Part shown: piece by piece, positions 30,612 to 38,847 of the stretch
How the letters are laid out: every line of letters starts with the position of its first letter
Position numbering within the stretch: the stretch's first letter is position 1
NCBI GenBank assembly: GCA_963799415.1
Contig: CAWCXI010000049.1
Coordinates: forward strand, 1-64,000
DNA: 64,000 bases
Source of the DNA: JAMXLO01 sp963799415
Lineage (GTDB): Bacteria; Pseudomonadota; Alphaproteobacteria; Acetobacterales; Acetobacteraceae
Reading direction: 5' to 3'
Position numbers and translations under genes: made by a program
The notes under the pieces: model-generated
The model's input: the letters and a program-made list of their open reading frames with translations, nothing else
Databases searched by the model: none
What the model was told of the DNA's origin: nothing

Positions 30612-31142
30612 ATGTCAATCGGCAGCATCGGCGCTTACTCGAACTGGTGGCAGTCGCAAAATCAGGCTGCGCAGGCCGCGACGGGTTCGAGTGCGGCCAC
30701 CGCCACGAGTTCGAGCAGCAACATCACCAATACCGGCTCACTCGCTGCGACGAGCAATATGTCGACCCTTATGCAGTCGTTTTCAGCTGATCTGCAATCG
30801 ATGCTCACACAGCTTGGCAACGAGACGGGTGGCGCGGCCACGTCATCGGCGACCACCGCCAGTTCGGGCTCGGGCAATGTCGATCAGACCGGGACAGCGC
30901 AGGCTCAGGGGGCCGAGCATCACCATCATCACCATCACGCTGGTGGAGCGGGCGAAGATGGCTCGCCGCAGAATGCGGCTAACCAACTGGTCGGTGAGAT
31001 CGGGCAATCACTGCAAGGTGGCACGCTGAGTGCGAGTCAAATTGGTCAGTCGGCGAACGCATTTGCGGCGGACGTGATGCAGGCGTTGCAGTCGTACGGC
31101 ACAACAAAACCCAGCGCTTCTGGGTCGTCGATCGTCGCCTGA
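30612..31142 (+). CDS. Ser/Ala/Thr/Gly-rich small protein with a seven-histidine run, unknown function
   Basis: A 176-residue low-complexity protein. The start MSIGSIGAYSNWWQ is followed by Ala/Ser/Thr-rich sequence, an amphipathic stretch STLMQSFSADLQSMLTQLG, a run of seven His at residues 103-109 (AEHHHHHHHAGG), then ANQLVGEIGQSLQGGTLSAS and a Ser-rich end. No signal peptide or membrane segment is seen. The His run might bind metal. Similar MSIxSIxxYS-type proteins with calcium- or EF-hand-like or linker character occur in alphaproteobacteria, from memory, with unknown role. GGAG lies nine bases before the ATG. It starts 141 bases after the hybrid kinase. A strong hairpin follows the stop. 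Confidence 0.7.
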   Translation: MSIGSIGAYSNWWQSQNQAAQAATGSSAATATSSSSNITNTGSLAATSNMSTLMQSFSADLQSMLTQLGNETGGAATSSATTASSGSGNVDQTGTAQAQGAEHHHHHHHAGGAGEDGSPQNAANQLVGEIGQSLQGGTLSASQIGQSANAFAADVMQALQSYGTTKPSASGSSIVA

Positions 31143-31147
31143 ACCGT

Positions 31148-31179
31148 CGGGCGGGGCTGGCAGAAGCCAGTCCCGCCCG
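31148..31179. terminator. Strong hairpin between convergent genes (likely bidirectional terminator)
   Basis: A 14-base stem, CGGGCGGGGCTGGC (31148-31161) against GCCAGTCCCGCCCG (31166-31179), closed by an AGAA loop, with one G-T type mismatch. It follows the His-rich gene by 5 bases and lies 16 bases past the end of the minus-strand beta-propeller gene. A short AAAA on the plus strand gives a TTTT on the upstream side for the minus strand rather than a classic U tract, so termination efficiency is uncertain. Confidence 0.6.
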
Positions 31180-31195
31180 CAAAATCACCCCGAGC

Positions 31196-32956
31196 CTATT
31201 GTGGGCAAATTCGCCAGATCACGCCGGTGCCAGGGATCTGCACGAGCGGTCCGATCGAGGCTGGTCCGACGAACTTGCTGTCTGCGCCAGCCTGGCCGAG
31301 ATCGCGCACCGCGCCATAGTCCACGATCCACGCACAGGCGTCAGGACCCATGCGCACGTTGGTAGGCCGATTGAGACCATGCACGTTTTGCGCGACGAAA
31401 GCCTGATCAAACGTGTCGTTATGGGCGAAGTCCTGGATCTCGAGTTGCAGCGGTTTCCCCGCTGGGCTGAAGTTGATCAGCTTTACCTCATGTCCCACCT
31501 CGTGGGCGGGTTCCGTTGCATTAGAAGCTGAGAAGCCGAAGTCACCTTCCAGGACGTAGAGCGCCGCACCAGGCCTTACCGGGCCACGCGCGAAGGATCC
31601 AGGCACGAAGTCGATGCCGGTGAACGAAGAGTTGGCAGCCTCGGTGGCCAGCGGAGAGGTTATTGGCTGCGGCGGGAACGCCAGCACATCCGCGATCGGG
31701 ACATTCTGCTCCAGGAACTGAGCGAGGCTCGCCGCTGTGCACATGCTGGGTGGGTTCGACGGATCGGGCACACAGAGATCATCGCTCGGGCCGCCCTGCG
31801 GGTTGAACACTGCCTGGCTGGACGAGAGGAAGCCGAAGCGGTCGGGCCAACCGTGATAGTCGGGGCTGCCGTCCGGGTTTGGCACAGCCAACTGTATGTT
31901 GTCAGGTGCATTGTTCGACGGCCTGGCACCGCGCTCGTCTGGGCCGTCCTCACCAACCAGCATCTGCCCTTGCAGGACATGGTTGCGAGGCGCGAAACGG
32001 ATGGCGTAGCCATTGCGATAACCCCACGAGTAGGGCTCGATCGTCTGGTCGGGAGTGTCTGAGTCCAGCCTTGCGCGCAGGATCGCTCCGTCGCAGACGC
32101 CGTGATGCATTGCACTGGTAAAGGCCTTTACAGTGGCGCCCGGCTGCGTGGTGCCAAACGGCGAATAGCCAGTGGTCTTCACGTCCGGTGAACCGCCGGA
32201 ATCGAACACGTTGTTGCTCAGCGTGATGTCCTGGCACGGAATGTCCTGCTGGTTCGTGCCGCCGCCGTTGTCGCGCCCGACAACGCCGCTGTTGGTCGTT
32301 GAACCCTGCGACCAGTAGATCCAACCATCCCTGAACGCGAGTTGTTCAGTGGGATGGTCGCCGGTCGGCAGATTGGTGATGAATGGCGTGACGTGTCCGC
32401 TGTCTGGATCCACCACCACGATACGAGAGCTGTTGTTCTGTCCGGCTGCATGGGTGGCCTGATTGGAGTCGCTCGCGAACAGGCGTCCACCCTTGAGTCC
32501 TTGTTCGAATGCGATGTCCACCGCTGGCCCTGCCGCCTGCAGCCCATCGCCATTGGCGGCAGGTTTTGCCAACGGGCCGCGGATCAGCTTGCCGGACTCA
32601 TCGAACACCAGGATGTCCGGCGTGAATGGGTTCGTCGGATCGAACTGACCCGACCCGAAGCTGTCCTGTTCATTGCAGGGTGTGCTGGGCAGGCCATGTC
32701 CCAACTCAAGGACATAGATCTCAAATTTTCCATACTGGCCGGTCTCGCGGAATGCGATACCGGTCGGGAAATTGAGTTCGGCCTTGAAGACCGAAACCGA
32801 ATAGCCGGACGGCACGACAATGTTCTGGCCATTCCCGGGATCGAAGTTGGCGGTGTTATCTGGGCAGATCGGGTTGGCCACCGTTGTCGCGTAGGCGGTT
32901 GGCAGTGCCAATAGCAGACAGCCACCAACGGAACTCAACAGTACAGATTTTTTCAT
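31196..32956 (-). CDS. Secreted beta-propeller sugar/sorbosone dehydrogenase-like protein
   Basis: The product has about 586 residues with a clear signal peptide (MKKSVLLSSVGGCLLLALPTAYA-TTVA). The mature part resembles the soluble PQQ glucose/L-sorbosone dehydrogenase fold: repeated blade-like segments such as FPTGIAFRETGQYGKFEIYV, VDIAFEQGLKGGRLFASDSN, WGYRNGYAIRFAPRNHVLQG, DYHGWPDRFGFL and NRPTNVRMGPDACAWIVDYG. Paired Cys (NPICPDN, STPCNEQ, GVCDG, MCTA) suggest periplasmic disulfides. If it binds PQQ it would oxidise a sugar or aldehyde in the periplasm and pass electrons to a cytochrome; cofactor binding is inferred, not seen. AGGGGA six bases before the ATG at 32956 sets the start. No PQQ-synthesis genes are in the window. 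Confidence 0.75.
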   Translation of the reverse strand: MKKSVLLSSVGGCLLLALPTAYATTVANPICPDNTANFDPGNGQNIVVPSGYSVSVFKAELNFPTGIAFRETGQYGKFEIYVLELGHGLPSTPCNEQDSFGSGQFDPTNPFTPDILVFDESGKLIRGPLAKPAANGDGLQAAGPAVDIAFEQGLKGGRLFASDSNQATHAAGQNNSSRIVVVDPDSGHVTPFITNLPTGDHPTEQLAFRDGWIYWSQGSTTNSGVVGRDNGGGTNQQDIPCQDITLSNNVFDSGGSPDVKTTGYSPFGTTQPGATVKAFTSAMHHGVCDGAILRARLDSDTPDQTIEPYSWGYRNGYAIRFAPRNHVLQGQMLVGEDGPDERGARPSNNAPDNIQLAVPNPDGSPDYHGWPDRFGFLSSSQAVFNPQGGPSDDLCVPDPSNPPSMCTAASLAQFLEQNVPIADVLAFPPQPITSPLATEAANSSFTGIDFVPGSFARGPVRPGAALYVLEGDFGFSASNATEPAHEVGHEVKLINFSPAGKPLQLEIQDFAHNDTFDQAFVAQNVHGLNRPTNVRMGPDACAWIVDYGAVRDLGQAGADSKFVGPASIGPLVQIPGTGVIWRICPQ

Positions 32957-33348
32957 TGGATTTCCCCTGTCCAATTGTCATTCGACCCATCGCGAATTGC
33001 CTGCAATTGCGCGACGAGCACCTTCTAGTCGGGGGAGAAGACGCCGCGAAGCCCGGAGGCAGTGGGCAACCGTCGGCTGACCGGCCATCGCAGGATTCCG
33101 AGTGTCGCTTGATTTGTACGTGTACCAAAATGGCTCGCCCAACAATACTGGGCAGCAGCGCCGCAATTTTATTGGCGGCAGCTCGTGGCGTAACTTTCCC
33201 CCGCGCGAATACTATTGACGTGCAAGTTCCGATGTCCACTGAAAAGATTCACGGATATGCAGCGTCATTGTGCAAACTCACAACAGATTGATCGCCATCT
33301 TGGAATCGAGGTGCCGTCCTGTGAGGCTGCTTGCAGGAAAGCCGCTTC
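32957..33348. other. Intergenic stretch, nothing recognised
   Basis: About 390 bases between the start of the beta-propeller gene and the end of the selD fusion, both on the minus strand. It must hold the promoter of the propeller gene in its left part and any terminator of the selD gene in its right part. It is less GC-rich than the flanks around 33110-33330. I see no convincing ORF, RNA gene, hairpin with a U tract or repeat. Confidence 0.5.
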
Positions 33349-35493
33349 CTAAAGCGAACCCGAATGCTGACCGGCGTCGAGCCGTATCGTCGGTTCACCA
33401 CGCTCGATCACGCCGACGATCGCCGCCTGGATGCCGGCGGCGCGCAATTCGTCCACACACGCCTCGGCGCGATCGGGCGCAACCCCGGCCAACAATCCGC
33501 CCGACGTCTGTGGGTCCACCAGCAACCTGATGTGCACGTCGGCACCGGTGCCAGGCAACAGACGTCGGTTTTGCGGCGCAAGCGTGCTCTCGACACCCTC
33601 ACCGGCGAGCTGCAATGCCCCCGGCAACGCGGGTAGCTGATCGGGCCACAGGACAGCCGCAACATCGGAGGCGCGCAGCATCTCAAGCAGGTGTCCGGCC
33701 AACCCAAAGCCGGTGACGTCCGTACAAGCGATCACACCGAACGCGCGCAGAATCCGCGAGGCAGCGGCGTTGCTCGTGCGCATGGACGCGATCGCGGCCT
33801 GCAGCCATGCAGCGCATGCCAAACCGCGCATGTGCGCCGCGAGCACGATGCCTGTGCCGAGCGGCTTGGTCAGTATCAGTATGTCGCCCGCTTGCAGTCC
33901 CGATTTGCGCAGCAGGTACGCGGGATCGGCCAGGCCGGTGACCGCAAACCCCAGTGCCGGCTCGGTGGCTTCGGCGCTATGGCCGCCCACCAGCGCGCAG
34001 CCGTCTGCCGCCAGGACTCCGGTGGCGCCCTGCAGCATGTCGGACAGCTCGGTCCGCATCTTGTCGCTCGAGTTGTAAGGCACGGATGCGACCGCCAGCG
34101 CAGTCCACGGCTGTGCGCCCATCGCATGCAGGTCGGACAGGGCGTGTGCGGCGGCGATCTCGCCGAACACGAACGGATCGTCGATAAAGGCGCGGAAATG
34201 ATCGACGCTCTGCACCACTGCCATTCCCGCAGGCGGCAGCATCACCGCGGCATCATCCGGCGCATCGAGGCCGATCAGCACACCGGCCCCGGGCAGACGA
34301 GGCAATCCAGCCAATGCACCGGCCAGAACCTCGGCGCCAACCTTGGCGCCGCAGCCGCCGCAGCGCATCGGGTCATCACCCTGCATTGGCGCCATCGGTT
34401 CCTGGTACATGCGCATCCAGCGCCGGTCGATCCAGTCCTTCCAGCGCCACACCGCCCAACCGGATAACGCTATGCCATTGCGCCACGCCACAGCGCGTCC
34501 ATCGCCGAGACCGACGATGGCCAGTGCGCTCGACTGCGGCCGCCAGGATCGCAACGCCTTGCCACGGGCAGCGCGCCGCAGGTTCGCGGCCAGCGGCGCA
34601 CCGGCGCGGACTGCCCAGACTCCGGCTTTCGGTCGTGCGTTGTGCTCGATCGTTGCACAGTCGCCGGCGGCGAAGACGAAGCCGTGGCTGATACTGCGCA
34701 GCGACGCATTCACGCGAATGCAGCCGACCTCGTCGCAGGCAACGCCCGAGGTGGCGAGAAACGCAGGCCCTACCACGCCGGTCGCCCAGAGGGCGGTCGC
34801 GACTTCCAAAAAGCTGCCATCGGATAGCGCCAGCCTGCCATTCGCCAAGGCGCCAGCCCGGACCCCGCAAGCGAGTTCCACGCCGGCATCGACCAGTGCG
34901 GTTCGGGCCACGGATCGGGCAAAGGATGGAGCGCCCGCCAGAGGCTCGGCCGCGTCGCACACCAGCACGACCCGCGCGCGCTCGCGGTAGCGTCGCGCCA
35001 ACGCGAGTGCCAATTCGGTGCCGCCGGCGCCGCCACCAACCACGGCGAGGCGGGCGCCCGGCCGCAGTTCCGCCTCGAGCGCGGCAAGCCTCGCCAGGAA
35101 CCGCCCGATCGGCTTGACCGGTACGCCGCTGCCGGCAGGCATGGCCGGCTCACCGCCGACATCGATCGACAGCAAGTCGAACGGCACGTCGGGACGTCCG
35201 GTGACCATGATCGTGCGCTCCACCAGGCGGATGGCAGTCGCCTCCGCCAGGATCAGCCGCGCGTTGGCTGCCGCGGCGATCGGCGCCAGGTCGATGTGCG
35301 CCTGGTCGAAGCTGTACTCGCCGCGGATCAGCCCTGGCAGCATACCGGTGTACGGCGTCTCGGGCTCGCGGCCGATCAGCGTCAGCCGGACACCAGGTTC
35401 CGGCCGCATGGCGAAGCGGCGCAGCACCTCGACGTGCGCGTGGCCGGCGCCCAGCAGGACGAGGTCGGTCGCGACGGGCACGCGGGATTGCAT
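33349..35493 (-). CDS. selD: Fusion of FAD/NAD(P) oxidoreductase (Ndh-like) with selenide, water dikinase SelD
   Basis: The product has about 714 residues. The N-terminal half is a pyridine nucleotide-disulfide oxidoreductase (LVLLGAGHAHVEVLRRFA, second Rossmann LAVVGGGAGGTELALALARR, GFVFAAGDCATIEH). The C-terminal half, from about residue 365, is SelD: the nucleotide/metal start CGGCGAKV with catalytic Cys and Lys, GLDAPDDAAVMLPP, AAHALSDLHAMGAQPWTAL, and DPQTSGGLLAGV near the end. SelD makes selenophosphate from selenide and ATP for selenocysteine or 2-selenouridine. The active-site residue is Cys, not Sec. This fusion is known in cyanobacteria and some proteobacteria; the oxidoreductase half may supply reduced selenide, which is inference. 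No selA, selB or mnmH is in the window. The ATG at 35493 gives the Rossmann motif at the correct position; earlier starts exist. Confidence 0.9.
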   Translation of the reverse strand: MQSRVPVATDLVLLGAGHAHVEVLRRFAMRPEPGVRLTLIGREPETPYTGMLPGLIRGEYSFDQAHIDLAPIAAAANARLILAEATAIRLVERTIMVTGRPDVPFDLLSIDVGGEPAMPAGSGVPVKPIGRFLARLAALEAELRPGARLAVVGGGAGGTELALALARRYRERARVVLVCDAAEPLAGAPSFARSVARTALVDAGVELACGVRAGALANGRLALSDGSFLEVATALWATGVVGPAFLATSGVACDEVGCIRVNASLRSISHGFVFAAGDCATIEHNARPKAGVWAVRAGAPLAANLRRAARGKALRSWRPQSSALAIVGLGDGRAVAWRNGIALSGWAVWRWKDWIDRRWMRMYQEPMAPMQGDDPMRCGGCGAKVGAEVLAGALAGLPRLPGAGVLIGLDAPDDAAVMLPPAGMAVVQSVDHFRAFIDDPFVFGEIAAAHALSDLHAMGAQPWTALAVASVPYNSSDKMRTELSDMLQGATGVLAADGCALVGGHSAEATEPALGFAVTGLADPAYLLRKSGLQAGDILILTKPLGTGIVLAAHMRGLACAAWLQAAIASMRTSNAAASRILRAFGVIACTDVTGFGLAGHLLEMLRASDVAAVLWPDQLPALPGALQLAGEGVESTLAPQNRRLLPGTGADVHIRLLVDPQTSGGLLAGVAPDRAEACVDELRAAGIQAAIVGVIERGEPTIRLDAGQHSGSL

Positions 35494-35548
35494 TTCGCCG
35501 AGCTTAGCCGGCTTGCGACGAGTCGGCGGAGCGGCGAGGATCGCGAAC

Positions 35549-36256
35549 ATGACCTGGTCCATTCTGGTGCGTGATCCCGCGACTGGCGCGCTGGGCGCGG
35601 CGGTGGCGACGCGGTTCTTCGCGGTCGGCGCACTGGCGATCCATGCCGAGGGCGGCGTCGCGGCACTGGCCACGCAGGCGCTGATCAATCCGATGTATGC
35701 GCCGGCCGGCATGGCGCGATTGCGCGCCGGCGAGGCGCCCGACGCGGTGGCCGCGGCGCTGGTGGCCGAGGACGCGGGTCGCTCTCACAGGCAACTGCAC
35801 ATGATCGACGCGCAAGGCCGTATCGCGCAGCATACCGGCAAGGACTGCGTGTCATGGTGCGGATCTGTACGCGGCACGGACATTTCCGTCGCGGGCAACA
35901 TGCTGTCGGGCCCAGCCGTGGTGGAACGCACGCTGGATGCGTTTCAGCTCGCTGCGGGCACGTTCACCGAACGGCTGATCGCCGCACTGGAGGCGGGCGA
36001 GGCGGTCGGCGGCGACAAGCGCGGCAAGCAGTCGGCGGCACTGAAGATCTGCACGCGCGATGCCTATCCCGATCTCGATATCCGCACCGACGATCACCCC
36101 GACCCGCTGGCGGAACTGCGCCGGCTGTACGCGGTGAGTCTGGAGCGTTTCGCGGTGTTCCGGCGCTTTCTTCCCGGCGCCGATAGTCCTTGCGGCGTGT
36201 TCGATCGGACGGTGATCGATGCTGCCATTGCGCGCGAAGGAAGACCGCCTACCTGA
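35549..36256 (+). CDS. DUF1028 family protein (putative Ntn-type hydrolase)
   Basis: A 235-residue protein matching DUF1028: MTWSILVRDPATGALGAAVA at the N-terminus, then ATQALINPMYAPAG, GKDCVSWCGS, ISVAGNMLSGPAVVERTLDAF, GDKRGKQSAALKI and DIRTDDHPDPLAELRRLY. The family has an Ntn-hydrolase-like fold and is often found near peptidase or peptide transporter genes; the activity is not established. It immediately precedes an ABC peptide transporter here (30 bases to the SBP start), supporting a link to peptide or amino-acid derivative use. Divergent from the selD fusion with 55 bases between. ATG 35549 chosen because the family begins here and the upstream frame is a shadow of the oxidoreductase. 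Confidence 0.9.
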   Translation: MTWSILVRDPATGALGAAVATRFFAVGALAIHAEGGVAALATQALINPMYAPAGMARLRAGEAPDAVAAALVAEDAGRSHRQLHMIDAQGRIAQHTGKDCVSWCGSVRGTDISVAGNMLSGPAVVERTLDAFQLAAGTFTERLIAALEAGEAVGGDKRGKQSAALKICTRDAYPDLDIRTDDHPDPLAELRRLYAVSLERFAVFRRFLPGADSPCGVFDRTVIDAAIAREGRPPT

Positions 36257-36285
36257 TCGCCATAACAACGATGTCGGGGAACTTC

Positions 36286-37791
36286 ATGATGCGTCGACTT
36301 CTGCTGGCCACGGCCGTCGTGGCGGCCACCGCCTTGCCTGCATTCGCTCAGACGCTGCGGGTTTCGCTGCGGCAGGACCTCGACGTGCTCGATCCGACGC
36401 TTGCCACCACCTATGTCGGACGCATTGTGTTCGCCGGACTGTGCGACAAGCTGTTCGATATCGACGAGAAGCTGAACATCGTGCCGCAGCTCGCCACCGG
36501 CTACGAATGGGCCGATGACAGGACACTGGTGATCCATCTGCGGCCCGGGGTGAAGTTCCATGACGGCGAGGTGATGGACGCAGCGGCGGTCAAATATTCG
36601 CTGGAGCGCCATCTCACGCTGCAAGGAAGCTTCCGCAAGAGCGAGATCAGCTCAATCGATCATGTCGAGGTAGTTGATCCTGCGACGGTACGGATCGTGC
36701 TGAAGACCCCATCGGGGGCGTTTCTGGCGCAACTGACCGATCGCTCGGGGATGGTCCTGCCGCCCAAGGCGACCGAGGCGGCGGGGAAGGATTTCGCGCT
36801 GCATCCGGTGTGCAGCGGGCCGTTCACGTTCGTCGAACGCGTGCCGCAGGATCACGTTATGCTGGCGAGGTTCGCTGATTACTGGGACGCCAAAGACATC
36901 CACTTTGACAGGATCGTCTATCAGGTGTTCGTGGATTCATCGGTGCGGCTGGCCAACCTCAAAGCCGGCACCAGCGACATCACCGAGTTCATCGCGCCGA
37001 CCGACGCCGCCGCGGTGAAGGCCGATCCCAGGCTCAAGCTGGTTGTGTCCGATGCGCTCGGCTATGCCAGCATTACCAACAATCTCGACAATGGCCCGCG
37101 TTCGAATACGCCGTATGGCAAGAACCCGCTGGTGCGCCAGGCATTCGAGGCGGCCATCGATCGCGCGGCGCTGGTCGAGGTCGTGTATAGCGGAATGTAT
37201 GCACCGGGCGTGCAGCCAGTGTCGGCCAGCTCGCCGTTCTACGATCCGGCGCAGAAGCCGCCGCCTCGCGATGTGGCAAAGGCGAAGGCGCTGCTGAAGC
37301 AGGCGGGCGTCACGTTGCCGGTGAAGGTGGAACTGCTGACGCCGAATCAACCCGATCAGCTGCAGGCAGCCGAGGTGGTGCAGTCGATGACAGCCGAGGC
37401 GGGGTTCGACGTACACATCCAGGCGATCGAGTTCGCCTCGTCGCTGCAGGCTTCGGTGCGTGGCGACTACGAGGCCTACATGATCGGCTGGTCTGGGCGC
37501 GTCGATGCCGATGGCAACACCTACGCGTTCGTGCACACCGGCCAGGGCAACAATGCCAGCCATTACAGCAACCCGACAGTCGATTCGCTGCTGGACGAGG
37601 CCCGCGGCACGACCGACGTGGCGAAGCGGCGGGCGGACTATTTCAAGGTTTGGGCAGAACTGCGGCGCGATCTGCCGCTGACCTATCTGTACAATCCGCG
37701 CAACATCATGGCGATGACCGCGAAGCTGAATGGCTTCCGTCCGGTGCCGGACGGCATGATCCGCATCCAGGGAATGGAGCTGGCGAAGTAG
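36286..37791 (+). CDS. Peptide/nickel-type ABC transporter substrate-binding protein (SBP_bac_5)
   Basis: The product has about 501 residues. The signal peptide RRLLLATAVVAATALPAFA precedes QTLRVSLRQDLDVLDPT. The SBP_bac_5 signature lies in GRIVFAGLCDKLFDIDEKLN and ATGYEWADDRTLVIHLRPGV. These periplasmic proteins bind oligopeptides, glutathione or opines and deliver them to a DppBCDF-type permease. Two or three ATG codons compete (36271, 36286, 36289); GGGGAA favours 36286/36289. Its stop overlaps the GTG start of the permease (TAGTG). The preceding DUF1028 gene is probably in the same operon. No ATPase subunits follow, so they must be encoded elsewhere. Confidence 0.92.
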   Translation: MMRRLLLATAVVAATALPAFAQTLRVSLRQDLDVLDPTLATTYVGRIVFAGLCDKLFDIDEKLNIVPQLATGYEWADDRTLVIHLRPGVKFHDGEVMDAAAVKYSLERHLTLQGSFRKSEISSIDHVEVVDPATVRIVLKTPSGAFLAQLTDRSGMVLPPKATEAAGKDFALHPVCSGPFTFVERVPQDHVMLARFADYWDAKDIHFDRIVYQVFVDSSVRLANLKAGTSDITEFIAPTDAAAVKADPRLKLVVSDALGYASITNNLDNGPRSNTPYGKNPLVRQAFEAAIDRAALVEVVYSGMYAPGVQPVSASSPFYDPAQKPPPRDVAKAKALLKQAGVTLPVKVELLTPNQPDQLQAAEVVQSMTAEAGFDVHIQAIEFASSLQASVRGDYEAYMIGWSGRVDADGNTYAFVHTGQGNNASHYSNPTVDSLLDEARGTTDVAKRRADYFKVWAELRRDLPLTYLYNPRNIMAMTAKLNGFRPVPDGMIRIQGMELAK

Positions 37792-38738
37792 TGCGCGGAC
37801 ATCTCGGCACGCGCATCGCGCAGATCATCCCGACGCTGTTGCTGGTCAGCATCCTGGTGTTCTGCCTCCAGCAGCTCATGCCTGGCGATCCGGCTCTGGT
37901 GATGGCGGGCGAGGAACGCGGCGATCCACAGGTGCTGGCGCAGATTCGCGCCGAGCTGTGGCTCGATCGGCCGTTGCCGGTGCAGTACCTGCACTGGATG
38001 GGCAACGTGCTGCAGGGCAATCTCGGGTATTCCTGGCGCATCCGTCAGCCGGTGTCGCAGCTGGTCGCAGAGAAGTTGCCGGTGACGCTGCAACTAGGCG
38101 TTATGGCGTTCGCGATTGCCGTGCTGATCGGCGTGCCGATGGGGATTGTCGCGGCGGTGTATCGCAACCGGTTCCTGGACTATGTGGCCAATGCGATCGG
38201 GCTGGCGGGGCTTTCCACGCCGACGTTCTGGCTCGGCATCATGTTGATTTTGGTGGTGTCGGTGGATCTCGGCTGGCTGCCGCCGTCGGGGTATGTGCCG
38301 TTGACCGAGGACTGGCGACAGTCGCTCGCCACCACGATCATGCCGGCCTTCGTGCTGGGCAATGCGATCGCGGCGATCCTGATGCGGCATACGCGAAGTG
38401 CGATGCTGACGTCGCTGGATCAGGATTATGTGCGAACGGCGCGGGCGAAGGGGCTGCGTGAGTTCGTGGTGGTGATCCGTCATGCGCTGCGCAATGCACT
38501 GATCCCGGTGGTGACGCTGGGGGCGTTGGAGCTGGGCACGCTGTTCTCTGGGGCGGTGCTGACTGAGCAGGTGTTCAGTATTCCCGGATTTGGGAAGATG
38601 ATCGTCGATGCGGTGTTCAATCGGGATTATCCGGTGGTGCAGGGCGTCGTTCTGGTTACGGCGTTTTTGTATGTGATGCTGAATTTGCTGGCGGATGTAC
38701 TTTACGTGGTGATCAATCCTCGGTTGAGGGGAGGTTGA
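37791..38738 (+). CDS. ABC transporter permease, DppB type
   Basis: A 315-residue inner-membrane permease with six hydrophobic segments: IIPTLLLVSILVFCL at the N-terminus, FAIAVLIGVPMGIVAAVY, and others to FLYVMLNLLADVLYVVINPR. The EAA-loop coupling motif is near residues 210-230 (DYVRTARAKGLREFVVVIRH). MPGDPALVMAGEE after the first segment is typical of DppB/OppB. The GTG start at 37791 overlaps the SBP stop. It pairs with the downstream DppC-type permease after a 109-base gap that contains a large palindrome, unusual inside a transporter operon. Confidence 0.93.
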   Translation: MRGHLGTRIAQIIPTLLLVSILVFCLQQLMPGDPALVMAGEERGDPQVLAQIRAELWLDRPLPVQYLHWMGNVLQGNLGYSWRIRQPVSQLVAEKLPVTLQLGVMAFAIAVLIGVPMGIVAAVYRNRFLDYVANAIGLAGLSTPTFWLGIMLILVVSVDLGWLPPSGYVPLTEDWRQSLATTIMPAFVLGNAIAAILMRHTRSAMLTSLDQDYVRTARAKGLREFVVVIRHALRNALIPVVTLGALELGTLFSGAVLTEQVFSIPGFGKMIVDAVFNRDYPVVQGVVLVTAFLYVMLNLLADVLYVVINPRLRGG

Positions 38739-38751
38739 GGATGTACCCGCA

Positions 38752-38836
38752 CCCCCTCCCCCCGCCCCCCTCCCGCAAGGGGAGGGGGAGTCCAGTTCCA
38801 GCTCCCCCTCCCCTTGCGGGAGGGGGTTGGGGGGAG
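38752..38836. repeat. CCCTCCCGCAAGGGGAGGG palindromic repeat (family B, copy 1)
   Basis: Perfect 25-base arms (38766-38790 and 38802-38826) are separated by an 11-base loop, with further imperfect complementarity outside (runs of C on the left, of G on the right). The core CCCCTTGCGGGAGGGGG is shared with a second copy at 55732-55829. It fills the gap between the two permease genes of the peptide transporter. It may fold in the mRNA and lower expression of the distal permease, or simply be a dispersed repeat. Resembles intergenic CCCTCCCC-type repeats common in alphaproteobacteria. Confidence 0.85.
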
Positions 38837-38847
38837 GCGGCCGCGCC

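Noticed and set aside
30918..30938. Seven His codons as a possible vector-derived tag
   Set aside because: The run is internal, has Ala/Glu and Gly flanks typical of the rest of the protein, and no vector sequence surrounds it.
38752..38836. C/G-rich repeat as a CRISPR fragment
   Set aside because: It is a single long inverted repeat without regularly spaced unique spacers, and no cas gene is present.
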